Shown piece by piece: positions 33,643 through 52,244 of a stretch of 64,000 bases of DNA. Source of the DNA: Hymenopellis radicata (taxonomy: Eukaryota; Basidiomycota; Agaricomycetes; Agaricales; Physalacriaceae). Each line of letters begins with the position of its first letter. Position 1 is the first letter of the stretch. A program made the translations under genes and the position numbers. Location: contig JADNRX010000194.1 of assembly GCA_015501595.1 (NCBI GenBank), positions 1 to 64,000 of the forward strand. The letters run 5' to 3'. Below the pieces are notes generated by a model. That model was given only the letters and a program-made list of their open reading frames with translations. It was not told the origin of the DNA and did not search any database.

Positions 33643-34285
33643 GCTTACGCAGTTTTCCCCAGATATTTTTCTCTCGTATGTATTTATTCTATAGGAATCC
33701 ATGTTGTACTTTTCATCCGTCTTCTTCCTACACGACGCGATACTGCTCGTTCTGTGCCGCCGTGTCACTTAATAAAATCTTAAGAAATCGTCCGGAAGAA
33801 GACATCATTGCTCGAGTTTACAAGCAGCTCCGAGTCACTGCCCGTCAGAAGACAAACCGAGTCGCCAAGTTGAATCTGAGATTTCAGCCTGCCAGCACAT
33901 CCGCGTAGGCCCTCAAGACAGTTCGCCACAATTCGAGCCGGCTAAAGGCTGACCATCTTCTTCTCTAGCTCGTTGTCCCCCTTCAGCGTAAGCTCCGGGT
34001 CATGTTCATGGAATCATGGGACCTCCGTCTTCGGTGTTTTCAAGAAAGTAATGCAGATATGATACTCGAATCCATCGACTGGTATACAATAGCACCATAA
34101 TTCACGGTCGGATCGTAGCTTCAAGTCTCCTTCTCGAGAAAACAATAGCAACGCGAACCACCCTCACACATCCCAGGCCCTCCATTCCCAATCTGGCATT
34201 CTATACTCTCATAATTATACACTCTTGCACTAACACCGCCCATAAATTAAAAGTACCGTACCTAAAAGCACAAGCCCCCCCACTT
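33643..34285. other. Intergenic between convergent genes
   Basis: Separates the converging kinase and Vps10 genes. No coding frame is supported; it should contain both 3' untranslated regions. Confidence 0.4.
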
Positions 34286-37200
34286 TTAATCCCGCTCGTC
34301 CTCAAACCTTAAAATCTGCGCATCCTCATCGATCGGAATATTCCTATACCCCTCCTCGACCGGAACCCGACCCCGCGCGCTGCACATGCGACACCGTCCA
34401 CTCCCACGCGATGCCCGCGACGCCAATGACGAACCACGGCACCGACGCCAGCGTCTCCACGATCCCAGACCCGCCGCCCATGTTGCCGCGGTACATCGGC
34501 CCTCCCCCGTCGCCCGGTAACCGAATCTGTCCTCTCGCGAGCCCGCTCTTCTTGTAGTACCAGTACCCAACCAGCGCGGCGATCATGAACGGGACCATGA
34601 TCACGAACCACCAGAAGAACGCCCCATGCGCTTTGAACCCCGGGCACTCATGGCGCATCCCGCGATCCGGCCGCTCGCCGCCCTCACACGTCGAGTACGG
34701 GATCTTGCGGTACGCGGTGCGCTCGTACCAGTAGCCTTCGTCGTCGCAGGATGCGTCGTCGTCGGCTAATGGCGTCGTCCCAGGTACGAGGACACACTCG
34801 TCCGCGTCATTCTTCGCATAGTTGAATTCACTAGACATCGATGAGCTATGAAGGGCATAGAAAATAGATTCACGCACCACTCAAAGTCGACTTTGGCGCA
34901 AATACAGTTCTTCTCGACACGGCTCGCGGCCTTGGGCTGGTTCCCAACGACGCAGTTTGTGTTGCGCACACGGCGGTGGTAAAGAGTCTACAAATACATT
35001 AGCGCTTATATCAGTGAAGAAAGACGCGGCCCACCTGTCGACCAAAGAGACATTGCTCCGACCGCTCCTCGCTTGGACTCCACAGTTCAAAGTCGTCGTT
35101 ACCAGGATCCTCAACACTAAGTTGACCTGCACAACATCAGCGACAAAACCCCTCCCAAACACACGCGACTCACACATGGTGTGCGTCAACGCGCTGAAAT
35201 CAATATGAACAGCCACACTCGTCGCCGTGCTCGGATACTGCGCTAGCAAGATAAACTTGCGACTCGTATCGCTCGGCACAGTAACAATACTGTTCACCCG
35301 CATCTTGTCCTTCGTGAACGTATACTCCCTCCAGTTCAGCCCCTCATCAGTCGAGAACAAAACATGGTCCGTCGGCTCCTCATCATTCGCCATAATCAGT
35401 ATACTCCCAGAATCGCCAAACTCCCACAAATGCGCGTCCTTGTGCACTTCTTCCCAGGTGAACCCGCGTCACGACTGAGGAACGTGTCGGATTGAGTATA
35501 CGGTGCCAGCGAGGTGCCCACGTTCCCCACAGCCATAAGCAGACCGACGATGGAGGGGCTGCTGTATGTCGCGCGAGGATCTAAGCGCTCGGTGTATCCG
35601 TGGATATGCAATGCACAACTCTGTTAAAATGTTAGCATGCGCTATTGAGAATCAAGACCAACTGACCGTCGTATCACAATCATACTTATTCCCCTGCGAG
35701 TCCTTCGCTGGAGGCACCAATCGCTTCCATGTACTCCCTATATCAAACTGGTCAGTCAACATCTCATAAAATCACATTCCAACAAACCATCGTTATGCGT
35801 AATCCTCGTCTGCAAAGCCTTCTGACCGGTGACCACCGCCTCGTCAGTGTTCGCCACAATGTTAATGAGGGCAATCCCATCCAGCCCAATCATCTTCTCA
35901 AAATCGACGTAACCCCGATGATCACGATTGACATTCTCGATAGAAATCCCAAAGTACGTCCCATTGCTGTTAGACTTCAAGATCGTGCCCCAATACGGAC
36001 TGGGTGCCTCCGACATGGTCATATGCAAAAAGAGAGAATTGGTTGACGACTCGAGGACGGTGTACGCCTATACCAGACGTTAACAATGTATATCAAGACG
36101 GAATATAACGTACATGGGTCTCTGGATGCATGCTCGGCGGGAACTGACCAGTGGCGAAATTAACACCGTCAAGCGAGACCTGCAGCTCCAAGGAATGTCG
36201 AACAGGCATCAACTTAAGCAATGCGTCAGCGAATACTAGCCACCATAAAGAAACACACGGACCTCAGCGACGACCAGGAACTCCGAGAACTTGGCAAAGC
36301 CCACGACCTGGTCAAACAGCTTCTTCTTCTTCGTATAATACGACGAACCCTCGACAAGCTCCAACGGATTCTCAGCGAGGAAGAAGCGCTGATTGCCCTC
36401 CTTCTTCTGGTAGCTCTCGCACAAGATCTCCGTAGGGTCCGCCTTCAACCGCGTGTCGCGCGCCCAAGCGCAGTTGACGACGTATTTATCAACGATGGTC
36501 CACTTGCGGCCATTGTCCCGAGACCAATGCGCCTGAGCATGACAGTCACTCGTCATGCCACCTTCGCAGTTGCTGTTACCCGTCCATATGAGCTTGTCCG
36601 AGTCGGGCTGGAAGCGGAGCACCTGCGCGCGGAAAGTGTTGGGCGGGTTTGGAGCGAGGAACTTATTCCAAGAACGCCCCGAGTCGGTGGTGCTATAGAA
36701 CGTCTTCGTGCTCGTAATAAGGTATGCGCGGTCGTCGCTGTATGGGTGGTGATAAAAGGCTAAAAAGTTCTCGCCGGGGAACAGTTGGTTCCAGGTATAC
36801 CCTTCATTACTTGATTGCCAGATGGTGTTATCATCCAGCCGCACGAGAATGGTCTAGTCGAAACAGTGAGCAAACCACACGATGAGATTGTCTAGACACA
36901 CACCGTAGACTTCTTGAAGTATGCGTTCTGTGCGATGTGACTCGAGAATTCGAACTAAAGTTCTGTTAGCAAGAAGATTAGCACTAAAGAAGGCAACTCA
37001 CGGTTTGATGAAGAACCTGGCCTTCTTCAGGTTGAGCTTAATAGACCGTTAATGATCAGCATTGTTGTAGCGTAAAAGCACAAACCTTGCGAGCACTTCT
37101 TATCAACAAGCGCGTCCTTCGTCCCACCAGTACACGTGTTACCAGGAATCTTCCTCCAACCACTTGATCCCTTGTAGGTTTGTTCGGGACGCAGGCAAAT

Positions 37201-39258
37201 CCCAGGCGGAATGGATTCGGGACCCGAGGGCACACACTTACTGCCGTCACGGACAAAGTTGAAGTCACATTCGTAGTCCTCGTCAACGCAAGGGCAGTTA
37301 TCTTCATGCTCAATAGGGTCGGTGAATTTCTCTCCCACATAGCAGTCAGCGTTGGGCTTTCTGCGCTTGTACCATTGCTAATAAAAGATCAGAGACTTGT
37401 GCAATAAAATAATGCATCGCACAAACCTTGTGTCCCATCAAACATTCTCGATTCCCAGCGCGCGCATACCACTCCTCGAAGTCGTTATTACTGCATTTCC
37501 TTGAGCGAGTCGCAGCGAAATCCAGATGCACCACAACGAATCGTCCGACATCACCACTCTGGTCCTTCCTCGCGACCTGTCCCACCAACAAGAACTTTTG
37601 ACTCGTCGAGTCCGGCACAGTCGTAAGGGCGCGAGCGCGCATCTTGATCCCGAGATCATACTCCTTCCATGTGTTTCCAAGGTCCAGGGAGTAGACAACC
37701 TTGGAAACGCCATCCTCATCATTGACCGCAACGATGACACTGCCCGAATCGCCAAATTCGTATTTGTGGGCATCATCGCGGATCTTTCTCCATGTCACCC
37801 CGGCGTCCGTGCTGATGTAGGTGTCGCAATCTTCGTAGGGAAGGAGAACATCACCGATGGAGCCCACGCCCATGGCGAGACCGGGCGCAGGTGAAGAAAA
37901 TATGCGGCCAAAGTTGTGGGGAGTGGTGACGGAGTGAAGGTGTAGAGTGCAGTCAGACGCGCCGCAGTCGGGTGCTTTGATAGGCTGCCAAGAGCTACCA
38001 TCGTCGAAAGTGATATACGTCTTGAGTCGCTTTTCAGCTCCGCGACCTTCGACGTCCTCGGCGTTCGACACGACATTGGCCAAACCGACACCTTCTATTC
38101 CATAGAGTCGTTCGTAATCCACATAGCCCATTTCGTTGCGATTGGTATCCTTGAGACTCTCCACGAAAAATGTGCCATTGGAATTGCTCACGAAGAGCGT
38201 TCCAATTGCACTCTGATCCTGGAGGACGACGTCCACAGCGAGGGAATGGGTCGTGCTCTCGACAATAGTGTACGCGTTTTCGCGAAGCTGCGCCGATGAC
38301 GCGTGAGGGAATTGCGCCTTGGCCCAAGTTTTGGTATCGACCGTGACGTAGAGTAGCATGTCGCCATTGCTATTTCCAGAGAGATCCTTGAGTGCCACCA
38401 CTGCATATTTGCTGACAATGGCAAATGCGATGACACCCTTGGCGTTCTTGCCAATTCCGAGCTCCTCGACGCGCAGTTCGTCCTCAAAAAAGTCGGTACT
38501 GGAGAAGAGGCGGGATGAGGAGAGGGCATGGGCGCCGTTGACTGCACTAGTGTCGAAGGCTACGCAGTAGATCAGATCAGAATGGGCGTCGTGTTTAAAG
38601 TCGACACTGCTGTGAGCGAATTGGCAGCGAGATGTTTCGGAAAGAAGCAGCTTTGGCTCGTCGCTGAAGGCCTCCTTGGTGTAATATGTCTGTAATCAAT
38701 TAGTACGGCGTAAGCATCTATGCTGCGCACTTACCTCGTCATGGCAGACGTTCCCCCAACCTATGCGCTCGCATGCCGTGCCTTGGTACAGAATATATCC
38801 GAATTTCTTGGGATCTGAATGGAAAGAGAGCGGCCGCGATACAAGCGAAGGCTGTAGTGGAACCTCGAATGGCCGCCATGTCTTGCCGCGGTCCTCAGTG
38901 CGATAATGGCGCTTTCCTCTGGTAAGCACAAATGCCTGCGATCCGCGAATTAACACGTTTCTCCGCTGAACGAGGCTCCTGTACGCACATAACGATTGTC
39001 AAATGGATGTTCAATAACCATCGCAGCATCCCCCTTCGGGATATTCGGTGCTGCATTCCACGTCTTCCCCTCATCCTGGGTAACATACAGAGTTCCTTCA
39101 ACCGAGTCTAGATACACAGCTGTCTCGCTGTCGTCGAAGAAAAAGAGGCGCCCGGGGAGATTTTGGAACGAATTAATTGTGTGAGACGGATTCTGTGCCA
39201 GCACGACCGCAAACAGCGTCGAGAGCAGGCAACAGAGGTGCCATCCTCGTAGGATCAT
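34286..39258 (-). CDS. Vps10/sortilin-type vacuolar protein sorting receptor
   Basis: A type I membrane receptor of the late Golgi that carries vacuolar hydrolases to endosomes. ATG 39258 begins a signal peptide ([20 protein letters not shown]). Two Vps10 beta-propeller domains are visible. The first contains [40 protein letters not shown] and [16 protein letters not shown]. It is followed by the Cys-rich 10CC module [20 protein letters not shown]. The second contains [20 protein letters not shown] and a matching [20 protein letters not shown], then a second 10CC (FELW.., [20 protein letters not shown]). A membrane helix [20 protein letters not shown] precedes a tail ending [20 protein letters not shown]. 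One-base shifts occur near 35,462 and 34,378. About ten introns. Confidence 0.92.
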
Positions 39259-40448
39259 GGTGGTTAGTAGTTAAGAGAGACTATGCGCGTGTCTTGGTAC
39301 GCAGCTGCCCTTACGCGGTTGCACAGCCACCGTCGTTCTAGGCAAACTCCGGCCACGTCGTTCCTTGCGGAGGCTTTAAGGTTGTTCAATTGTCACCATC
39401 CTCCTTTGAGACAGCTTGTTTGGATTCTTGGTTTACCGGACGCTAAGGGGATACACGGACTTGATTGTCAGTAATGAACAGGTGTACTAGTACTACTGTT
39501 ATTCATAACACTGCCAGATGTTTCATCCCCGCCCCGCCACTCCTCTGTCTAGGCTGTGGGAAATCAAGTCACAATACCTCTGGTGTCTGCAGTTTTCGAA
39601 AATTCTGCGGGGCACATCTTTCAATCACTACGACGTCGCTGGGCCTATAGTTACCGCGACTTGTACACGGAGGTCATACTGACAGTCTGGCAGTGACAGT
39701 TGTGTTCAAGTTCCTTCCACATGGCTGAATGAATCACTCGAACACACCGTGGTCCTTGGAGTGAATTATTTGAGAGTTGAATCGTAAATGAAAGTCACGA
39801 GAATGGCCATGTTGAATCGTAACATGAATGCTTAACCCAGTTTCGTGATGATCTCCCAGACTAGCACTTAACTTTGCAAGTTACTTAAAGATAGAGCATG
39901 CTGGGTTGGATGCTGAGGCAGTGAAGGGCCCTCTCAACAATCAAGCAAAAGTCTTGATCCGGAACGATACGGCCAGTGTACGGCCAAATATATACATAGG
40001 ACTGCTGGAGGACATTTCAGTTAAATCATCCATGCCGACCAAAAAGAGAGAGACCCTCTTACACTTCGTTCAGACTACGCTGTCTGCAACAAAGGGAGAC
40101 GGGAGTAACCCCGTCCACAGGTCTGAGAAGACCGTAAAAAAGCAACATCATCCTAGACCGCAGACACGCTGAACGTCTCGGAATCCACGTCTGTAATGCG
40201 CGGCGGAATTTCTGAGAGTGACGAAAGTAGTAGGGCTCCAAAGCCCGAATCCTGAAAAGCGGTTTACGTCGAAGGTTAGGCCTAGTCCGATAACGAGAAT
40301 CAAGCAACATATGGATTGAGTCGCGACTCGGAGAGGACAGCTGCAGATCGCTACTATTAGTTGTCCAATAAGAGATGTATGCACCTTTTGCAGTGTTGAG
40401 GCTAAGCATAACATGTACCTCATGAGACCCTCAAATCGGAGATGTCAA
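39259..40448. other. Intergenic, nothing recognised
   Basis: Starts with the Vps10 upstream region. Short frames on both strands show no domain; no tRNA-like or repeated sequence was noticed. Confidence 0.35.
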
Positions 40449-40715
40449 CTAGCGACCTTCCCATATCCAAGTCTCGCGCCACGACTTCCCTTCACTGGGC
40501 TCGTGAGTTGTCGTTTCCGAGTCAAGTCTGAGTTGAATATATGCGCCTGTGTCTGCTTCATTACAGCGGGAAAGCGAAGAGAAGCATATAATGCACACAT
40601 TGTGCTCCTCCTCAAGTGCATCACAAAAATCTGTAAAAGCATTAAAGGGTCGAATGGCTATGGAAGGCCATTCAACCACGTTCATGACCCTTTCATAAAC
40701 AATAAATATAACCAT
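40449..40715 (-). repeat. Paralogous segment P1 flanking the malic-enzyme relic
   Basis: The minus frame reads AFTDFCDALEEEHNVCIICF, SSLSRC, and IQLRLDSETT. A related segment at 43.49-43.71 kb reads LEKHNACVICFASLSK.. LILDSIVTT in the same orientation. At DNA level GCGAAGAGAAGCATATAATG matches GCGAAGCGAAGCATATAACG. Together they bracket the malic-enzyme relic as direct repeats. The coding family is not recognised. Confidence 0.5.
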
Positions 40716-40773
40716 TTATTCACCATGTATAGACCTTCAACTGGCAATGAAAGTGAGAATAAATCATCAATTA

Positions 40774-42800
<2,027 letters not shown>

Positions 42801-43489
42801 GTGATGGGGAAGAGCAGGCGGGTCAATGCCGATGCAAGGCTTGAGCCAAACAATGTCAACGTAACTTGGCGCGTCATCCAGATTCCCGCTATCTCTATTA
42901 GGTCTCTCTCTTACCACCACCATCTCAAGCTCGGATACAGTCCGGCGAGGATGGATGGCCCGCGGCCGACTGCATGTCGCCGCTGCGCGATGTAGCCGAT
43001 GCTCGACTGTATGTCGGCGCTGTCATGAACATATCGCCCTGCTGCATGGTGCAGATGACTCTATGTCGCACTGCGAGCGCGACGGTGAGCTGCTTTACAC
43101 TTTTTCTGGGTTGCTGGCGCATTTTCAGTACGCAGATCCGACCTTGGAATCGCGGAACGAATGCGGCAATGCCGCCCGATTGCGCGTCCTTGTCTATCTC
43201 TATCCACCAACTCCAAGGTTATCCTGAACAGTGACCATGAGTGCATCCATGTCCATCGCCGCTGCCTCGCTTGCCGCTGTTATCTTTGTTCGCCGCCATC
43301 TCTGCCCGTCATTCGTCCTCTGTCGCGTAGAAGGACGGCTCTGCTCGCATCGCGAAGGGCGTGTCGAAGGCAAAGAACGACGACAAGGGTCGGATGTACC
43401 ACCAGGAGGACGGCAAGAGGACACATGAGGCGGTACGTCTCTTTTCCTGCTCCCATTTTGCAAATTTTGACGCATATATTCGCCTTTTT

Positions 43490-43705
43490 CTACGCAGTCG
43501 TCCTGCTCGATGCCAATCCCAATCGAGGTCGGCATCGGCGCAGCAATGATGTACCTCCATCGTCAAGCTCCAGAACAGTCGTTACGATGGAGTCAAGTAT
43601 GAGTGAATATATCGCCGTCTGCTTGGAAAGCGAAGCGAAGCATATAACGCACGCATTGTGCTTCTCAAGTTGCCGCCTCCAAGCAACATGGCGAATGATC
43701 TTGTC
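43490..43705 (-). repeat. Paralogous segment P2 flanking the malic-enzyme relic
   Basis: Counterpart of 40.45-40.72 kb (see P1), same orientation. On the opposite strand, 43,238-43,612 contains a possible two-exon reading starting MSASMSIAAASLAAVIFVRR, but no family is recognised and it overlaps this repeat. Confidence 0.45.
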
Positions 43706-44130
43706 GGCGACCGGAACATGTGCGGCTGACGTCGGTAGATGACGGGCAAAGACGAAGCAGGTCCTGGCCATCATGGTTTGTAGGTTTGTAGAAGAAGTGC
43801 CACGCGACGTCCTATCTGGCAACTGGCATCACGTTACCGCTGCCTGCCATCATGGCTGGACCTAAGGCTAAAGCATCTATGTTGCGTTCTCAAAGGCATG
43901 GTACTATGATAAACATATACTATGCTGACGGCGAGCAATATTGACCATCCTAGACATTTCTGCTCTGATGCCCCATTCCAGTGGGCAGGAACTCTTATAT
44001 TATGGGCGACCCATAAGCAACAATTCACCGGTAAATGTGGACATAGACTGAAAATAGATCACTGATAATAACTCTCCGCCTCGAGCTTGCATCATCACTA
44101 ACTAACATCATCAGATCAACACCACCATCA
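43706..44130. other. Unassigned stretch
   Basis: No supported gene. Short frames only. Confidence 0.3.
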
Positions 44131-44305
44131 TCGCACCAGTGCACCTCGACGAGAGCGCCGCTGCTCGTCAGGACGATCACCTTGGCTTGTTGTGTGTCTG
44201 CAATGAAGGCGGAGGGATAGTCGCACCAGTACGCCTCGACGAGAGCGCCGCTGCTCGTCAGGAAAACTGCGTGGGTGTCGCCTTGGCTGGTTGTGTGTCT
44301 GGTGC
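44131..44305. repeat. Two tandem copies of a ~90 bp unit
   Basis: TCGCACCAG(T)(G/A)CGCCTCGACGAGAGC-type sequence starts at 44,131 and again at 44,221, each followed by GCCGCTGCTCGTCAGGA and a CCTTGGCT(T/G)GTTGTGTGTC phrase. On the minus strand both units are open and encode LTSSGALVEAYWCD and LTSSGALVEVHWCD. So this may be a duplicated segment of a short protein (minus frames 44,025-44,720 look coding in part), but exons could not be joined. Confidence 0.6.
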
Positions 44306-45130
44306 AATGGGGGAGCGTCAGAGTCCACCTCGAGTAGGATAGCACTCCTCACCAGGACAGCGGCAGTCTGTGAGTCGTGTGCTGCTGGAGCGACGAGGCC
44401 AGCTTGATAGGAGGCCATCTGCGGGCTGTCACGGGCGTTGACGGGGACGATTCGGGTCTAAACCGTACGAGGAATGTCTGGTCTGCGGCTTCTGTTTCAA
44501 GGCGGCGAAGACAGAGCAGGCGGCCAGCGAAGGCGCGCAATCCTGCGGTTGTATTCACTTCCTGAAAATAGGCGCCGTTGTCCACGGAATGTTCGTGTGC
44601 TCGTTATGAGGACGCTGTTGAGCTCTTGGACACGGATGATTATACGGCTCTGGCTCTGCGGGGATTCGGCTAGTTGTGATGATAGTTGTGCCCTTGTAAT
44701 TTCCTTCTTAAAAACATTCAATCCGGCTTATTGGGATGGCTGCCATGGGGTCTGGTAGTCGTCCGTCACTCATCATGCAGTGTATGCAGGCGACGGCAAC
44801 TTGAGTGCCCACTCAAATGTGACATTGCTTGGTGGCCGCGGGCGTGTGGCCGGGACACGCGAGCGCGGAAGCACGACTGGAACTATAAAGTTACAGGAGT
44901 GTTAGCCCCAACTCATACTCATACTCATACTCACCATCGACGACACCCACCGATTATCATCAACTCGATAAAATATAAGTGGAAAGCATGTCGAAGGCGT
45001 TTCATAACTGTCCGTCTCTGATGACGGCCCTCCAGGCATTATCACCATCAACGGCAACCGACGATGCTCTTCGTTCGATCCGTTCTGTCCACCATCATCA
45101 ACACAACAGCTTTGTGATGTAGCATCGGAA
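44306..45130. other. Unassigned, possible fragments of a minus-strand gene
   Basis: The minus frame MNVFKKEITRAQLSSQLAES..RIIIRVQELNSVLITSTRTF (44,721 downward) has plausible coiled-coil character but no family. A CTCATA microsatellite lies at about 44,911-44,932. Confidence 0.3.
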
Positions 45131-45139
45131 CGGGAGCTC

Positions 45140-45595
45140 CAAGTCGTACCGACATGAAAGCTCTCAGTGAGCTTGAAACCTGCGCTCATGTCCACCATCC
45201 CCCTTTCCTTTCCGAGGGCACTTGTCCTATCGGAACAGTGCCTCATTGATAGCATCTAGGATCCACTAAACTTTTTAGTTGAGTTGAATTGTCACTTCAG
45301 AATACAAGGCGAATTAGCTTAGTCTTGTGATGTGGGTGTGAATGTAGTTTATTACGACTCAGACGATTTCGAGGTCACTTGTCCTATCGGCACGACGCCT
45401 TGATTATCAAAGTTCGCAATCGAACAACAGCGTTTTTTTGGCTTATGCGGACATGACTGGATCGAAAGTCAAGCAAGCCGGATGGGCTTTAGTCCTCCCA
45501 TTTCTTTCAACGTGCATAGTAGGAACGTCGAAGAGGCCAGACTTACTCTTCGAGTTCGAGGCCACTTGTCCTATCGGAACAGTGCCCCAATCGCG
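45140..45595 (+). repeat. Solo hairpin-repeat block outside the arms
   Basis: A type 1-2-1 trio of the hairpin repeat at about 45214, 45371 and 45558, with the same linkers as in the arms: the AAGCTCTCAGTGAGCTT palindrome at 45,161, TTTTTAGTTGAGTTGAATTG, GACATGACTGGATCGAA, and AACGTCGAAGAGGCCAGACT. It shows the trio is a mobile or dispersed unit independent of genes A, B and D. No terminal repeats or target duplication could be fixed. Confidence 0.85.
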
Positions 45596-45849
45596 TATAT
45601 CAGGTAAACTTTTTTTTACAGCACCTCACATGTGAGAAAGGCTGCTTCGGCTCTGCCTAACGCAACCGTATAACACTGAGTCTGGTGTGAAAAAGACTTC
45701 ACCTTGAATCAACTGAGCCAACGCAAAGGTGAAGTCGGCATAATCTCGAATGACATGTAAGGATTTCCCTACGCCGTGAAAGATACTCGTGCCCTTTTAT
45801 AAGTCATGGTCAGTTTCATTCGCTCATATAACCATTGACGGGTTGCGGG

Positions 45850-46092
45850 TCATGAGCTGTGCGCTCTCTGAAGCTTGCTAAAGTTGCCGGGCGGGCGTAG
45901 GAACTTGATGTGGTCAACCTCTTCTCCTGCCTCTGAGTCAGGCCAGACTCCCTCGTGGTGCCCAGTACTTGTCGCATCACAGTTCAGCTCTGTCGCTTCC
46001 CAGACTCGTGTAGTGCGAGTAACGATGCCGGGTGTGTGTGAATCGTCGACCAATGGAAGAATTTGGGACAGTGTGCCACTACGGGGAGTCAA
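45850..46092 (-). pseudogene. FunK1 kinase remnant
   Basis: The minus frame reads HTPGIVTRTTRVWEATEL, then a charged stretch with GEEVDHIKFLRPP. It resembles the MNLDIVTRATRVWESVEL region of the FunK1 gene at 31-33.6 kb. No kinase catalytic loop follows, so it is a short fragment left from a duplicated copy. Confidence 0.5.
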
Positions 46093-46392
46093 TACCGTGA
46101 CGGAGTTCCTAGTGTCTCGATGTGTACTTGGCCTGCAGAATTCTAGCTCCGACAGTCAACTTCTCGACAAGTCTTCGTGAGAAAAACGAGATAAATTACA
46201 ATTAAACCGAGTGTGCAAACAGTATGTACAACTATTCTAAATCCTTGTCGTAAATGTAGACAGTCCGTGATGCTGAGTCCGTGCCAAGAAGATCATAAAA
46301 TGAAGGAGTGGATATAGGTAAGTGTAAGGACTGTAGAGACTCGGATGAGAGGAGAGAGAGAGAGGATAGTCCAAAAGAAGCGGAAAATAGTC

Positions 46393-50062
<3,670 letters not shown>

Positions 50063-52244
50063 TCAGAGTGGTCGTTTCCCCAATGCCTCCAACGCAGCAT
50101 GCGTTTGGACATGCACCATATCCTACGAAACGAAATAAGGACAGGGCAGCCGAGCAAAATCGAAAAACCTACCTTCAAACTGTACTTGCCCTTCTTCCCC
50201 GAAGGACCAACTTCGAGGTGTTTCCCTGTGGGCAATTAGACATGACCCGGAACTTGATGATTGACACTTACCCGAAAGGACCAGCTCGAACTGTTCTCGA
50301 GCTTTATCCTCCTGTCCATGACGTGACAAGAATCTCCCATACTCATAATCTACCAGAGCCTGTTGAGTAGAAAGTAATTCCAAAAAAACTCGACGCACGG
50401 GCATAATAAACAACATGATGGTCGAGCTCAATCTTCGTTCCATGCTCAAAGACGGTAGTGAACGCCACCTCCGCTTGCTTGGCACACTCCACCTCCGACA
50501 TACCAGTCAGCTCCTCAACAGACGGTAAATCGGGTGGCAAAACAGCGTCGACATCCTGTAACGAGGTCAGCACCAATGACAATATGAAATGCTAAGAGAA
50601 ACGACTGACAGGGTACGCCAAATATCGCAGACAAACACCCTCTAAAAATTTAGACAGACATAGATCGTCGTGATATCCCCATAGCTTTTCCCGGCCTTTC
50701 AAGCCCTCCAAACAGCTCCTGATCTCAGGAAGCATTTTCTTCGCCAAGACCTCTCGAGGGGCGTGCGTGATAGCGAGGAATATGTAGCCAATCTCTAGGG
50801 CAGGGAGAACCAAGCGGTGCTCTTTCATGAACTTCCGCGCACGTCGCGACACCAGTTTCTCCAACGGGATACTCTTCCCTGCAATCTTCTGTAACAGGCC
50901 GGGAACCTTCTCCAAAAGTGCTGCCGCATCGTCAGCCGGACCGCTGCCTTGGAGCAGACACGCCGCGACGCCATACGTATATATGGCCTTGCTCCAAGAG
51001 GATTCCCTCTCCAGGTCACGCCAGGACGCCATGCTCTCCGACACATCCCATAACGCCAAGTTTGCTATCGCCATTTCCCAGTACGACATGGCGTAGAGAG
51101 TGGGGTACTGTGATTGTGCGGCAATGGATTTGTTGTAATAAACCAGAGCTTCCCTGGGCTGAGAGCGAACAACGAGGAGCCGACCTTGGGCCCATAATAT
51201 AAACACACTATTTGGATAGCGTTGAGAGTTCCATCGGACAATCTTGTCGGCCATCGTGATGTCTATACCGTCGAAACTGATGCTAGAAAGAAGAGTATGA
51301 AATGTTACGACCATCATGTCACATAGCAATCGGCGAACGCCTTCGTTTGCACCGGAAACCGTAGGTTCGTCGGATTCTTTCGACCATCCACCCGCTCTTT
51401 GGAGGACGTCGAGCGCCTCAGTACGATCCCCGTGGTACCCGAAAAGGTGGACGATAGTAATCACCTTGGATGGAAGGAGGGACAGGATAAGGCTGCTCAA
51501 TCCGTACCCGAAGTATACTCCTGACCGGAGATGCTCGTCCACTGTATCATCATGACCCGACGGAGATTCCTCGTCTAGTGTAGTAATATAGTTGTATAAG
51601 GAGCGATATATGTTGATAGTGGTGCGCATATTAAGCCTTGAGGCAATTCAGTAAATGCACTGCGAGCAGAGGAGTAAGACGTACACTTCCTTTATTAAGG
51701 AGAGCCAGTCACCCGAATACATGACCCCGAGGATGGCCTTTTCGAATAGCGTCTCAGCATAGATGAGCTCCGCGTGTCTCTCGAGCGGGGTCATGCTCTT
51801 GACGAAACCGACACCCGTCGGACTCAGCGATGAGACGACATAGCTTGCAAGTCTTGTTGTCAGCGATGCGCCCTTCTTGCGGTACTGACTCGCGACATAA
51901 TTTCCGTGTTTGGCGCGTTGCAAAGCGACGAGAATGTCCTCGTCCGCAAAAGACATGAGAGATTTGATGCACTGGAAGAGACCGTAGCAGGATGCGAAAT
52001 ACAGACGAGTCCTAAACGACAGTTAGCCGATGCCTAAGACCTGCATATATGCGCACTTTTCTGGATCGTTCTCGTCAATGTATGCTTCAGCCTCTACCAT
52101 CTGCGACGCGTAAAACGTGCTCAGCGCATATCCTGCCGCTGGTATGTCGTCGAGGGCATTGTCGCGGTCGTACGGCTGCGTTACTGTCGGCGGAGTCGGA
52201 GTCGGAGTCGGCGCGCCCTCTACTAGACCATTCGTCGTCGACAT
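50063..52244 (-). CDS. IML2/TTC39-family TPR protein
   Basis: IML2 in yeast acts at mitochondria and in clearing inclusion bodies via lipid droplets; TTC39 proteins are its animal relatives. ATG 52244 (MSTTNGLVEGAPTPTPTPPT). Family blocks are ALSTFYASQMVEAEAYIDEN, ALQRAKHGNYVASQYRKK, MTPLERHAELIYAETLFEKA, YFGYGLSSLILSLLPSKVIT and LFGYHGDRTEALDVLQRAGG. Also visible are SSISFDGIDITMADKIVR, YPNSVFILWAQGRLLVVRSQ, WSKAIYTYGVAACLLQ and the last exon KDMVHVQTHAALEALGKRPL. The helix pairs in the second half are TPR-like. Five or more introns; no frameshift noticed. Confidence 0.9.
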
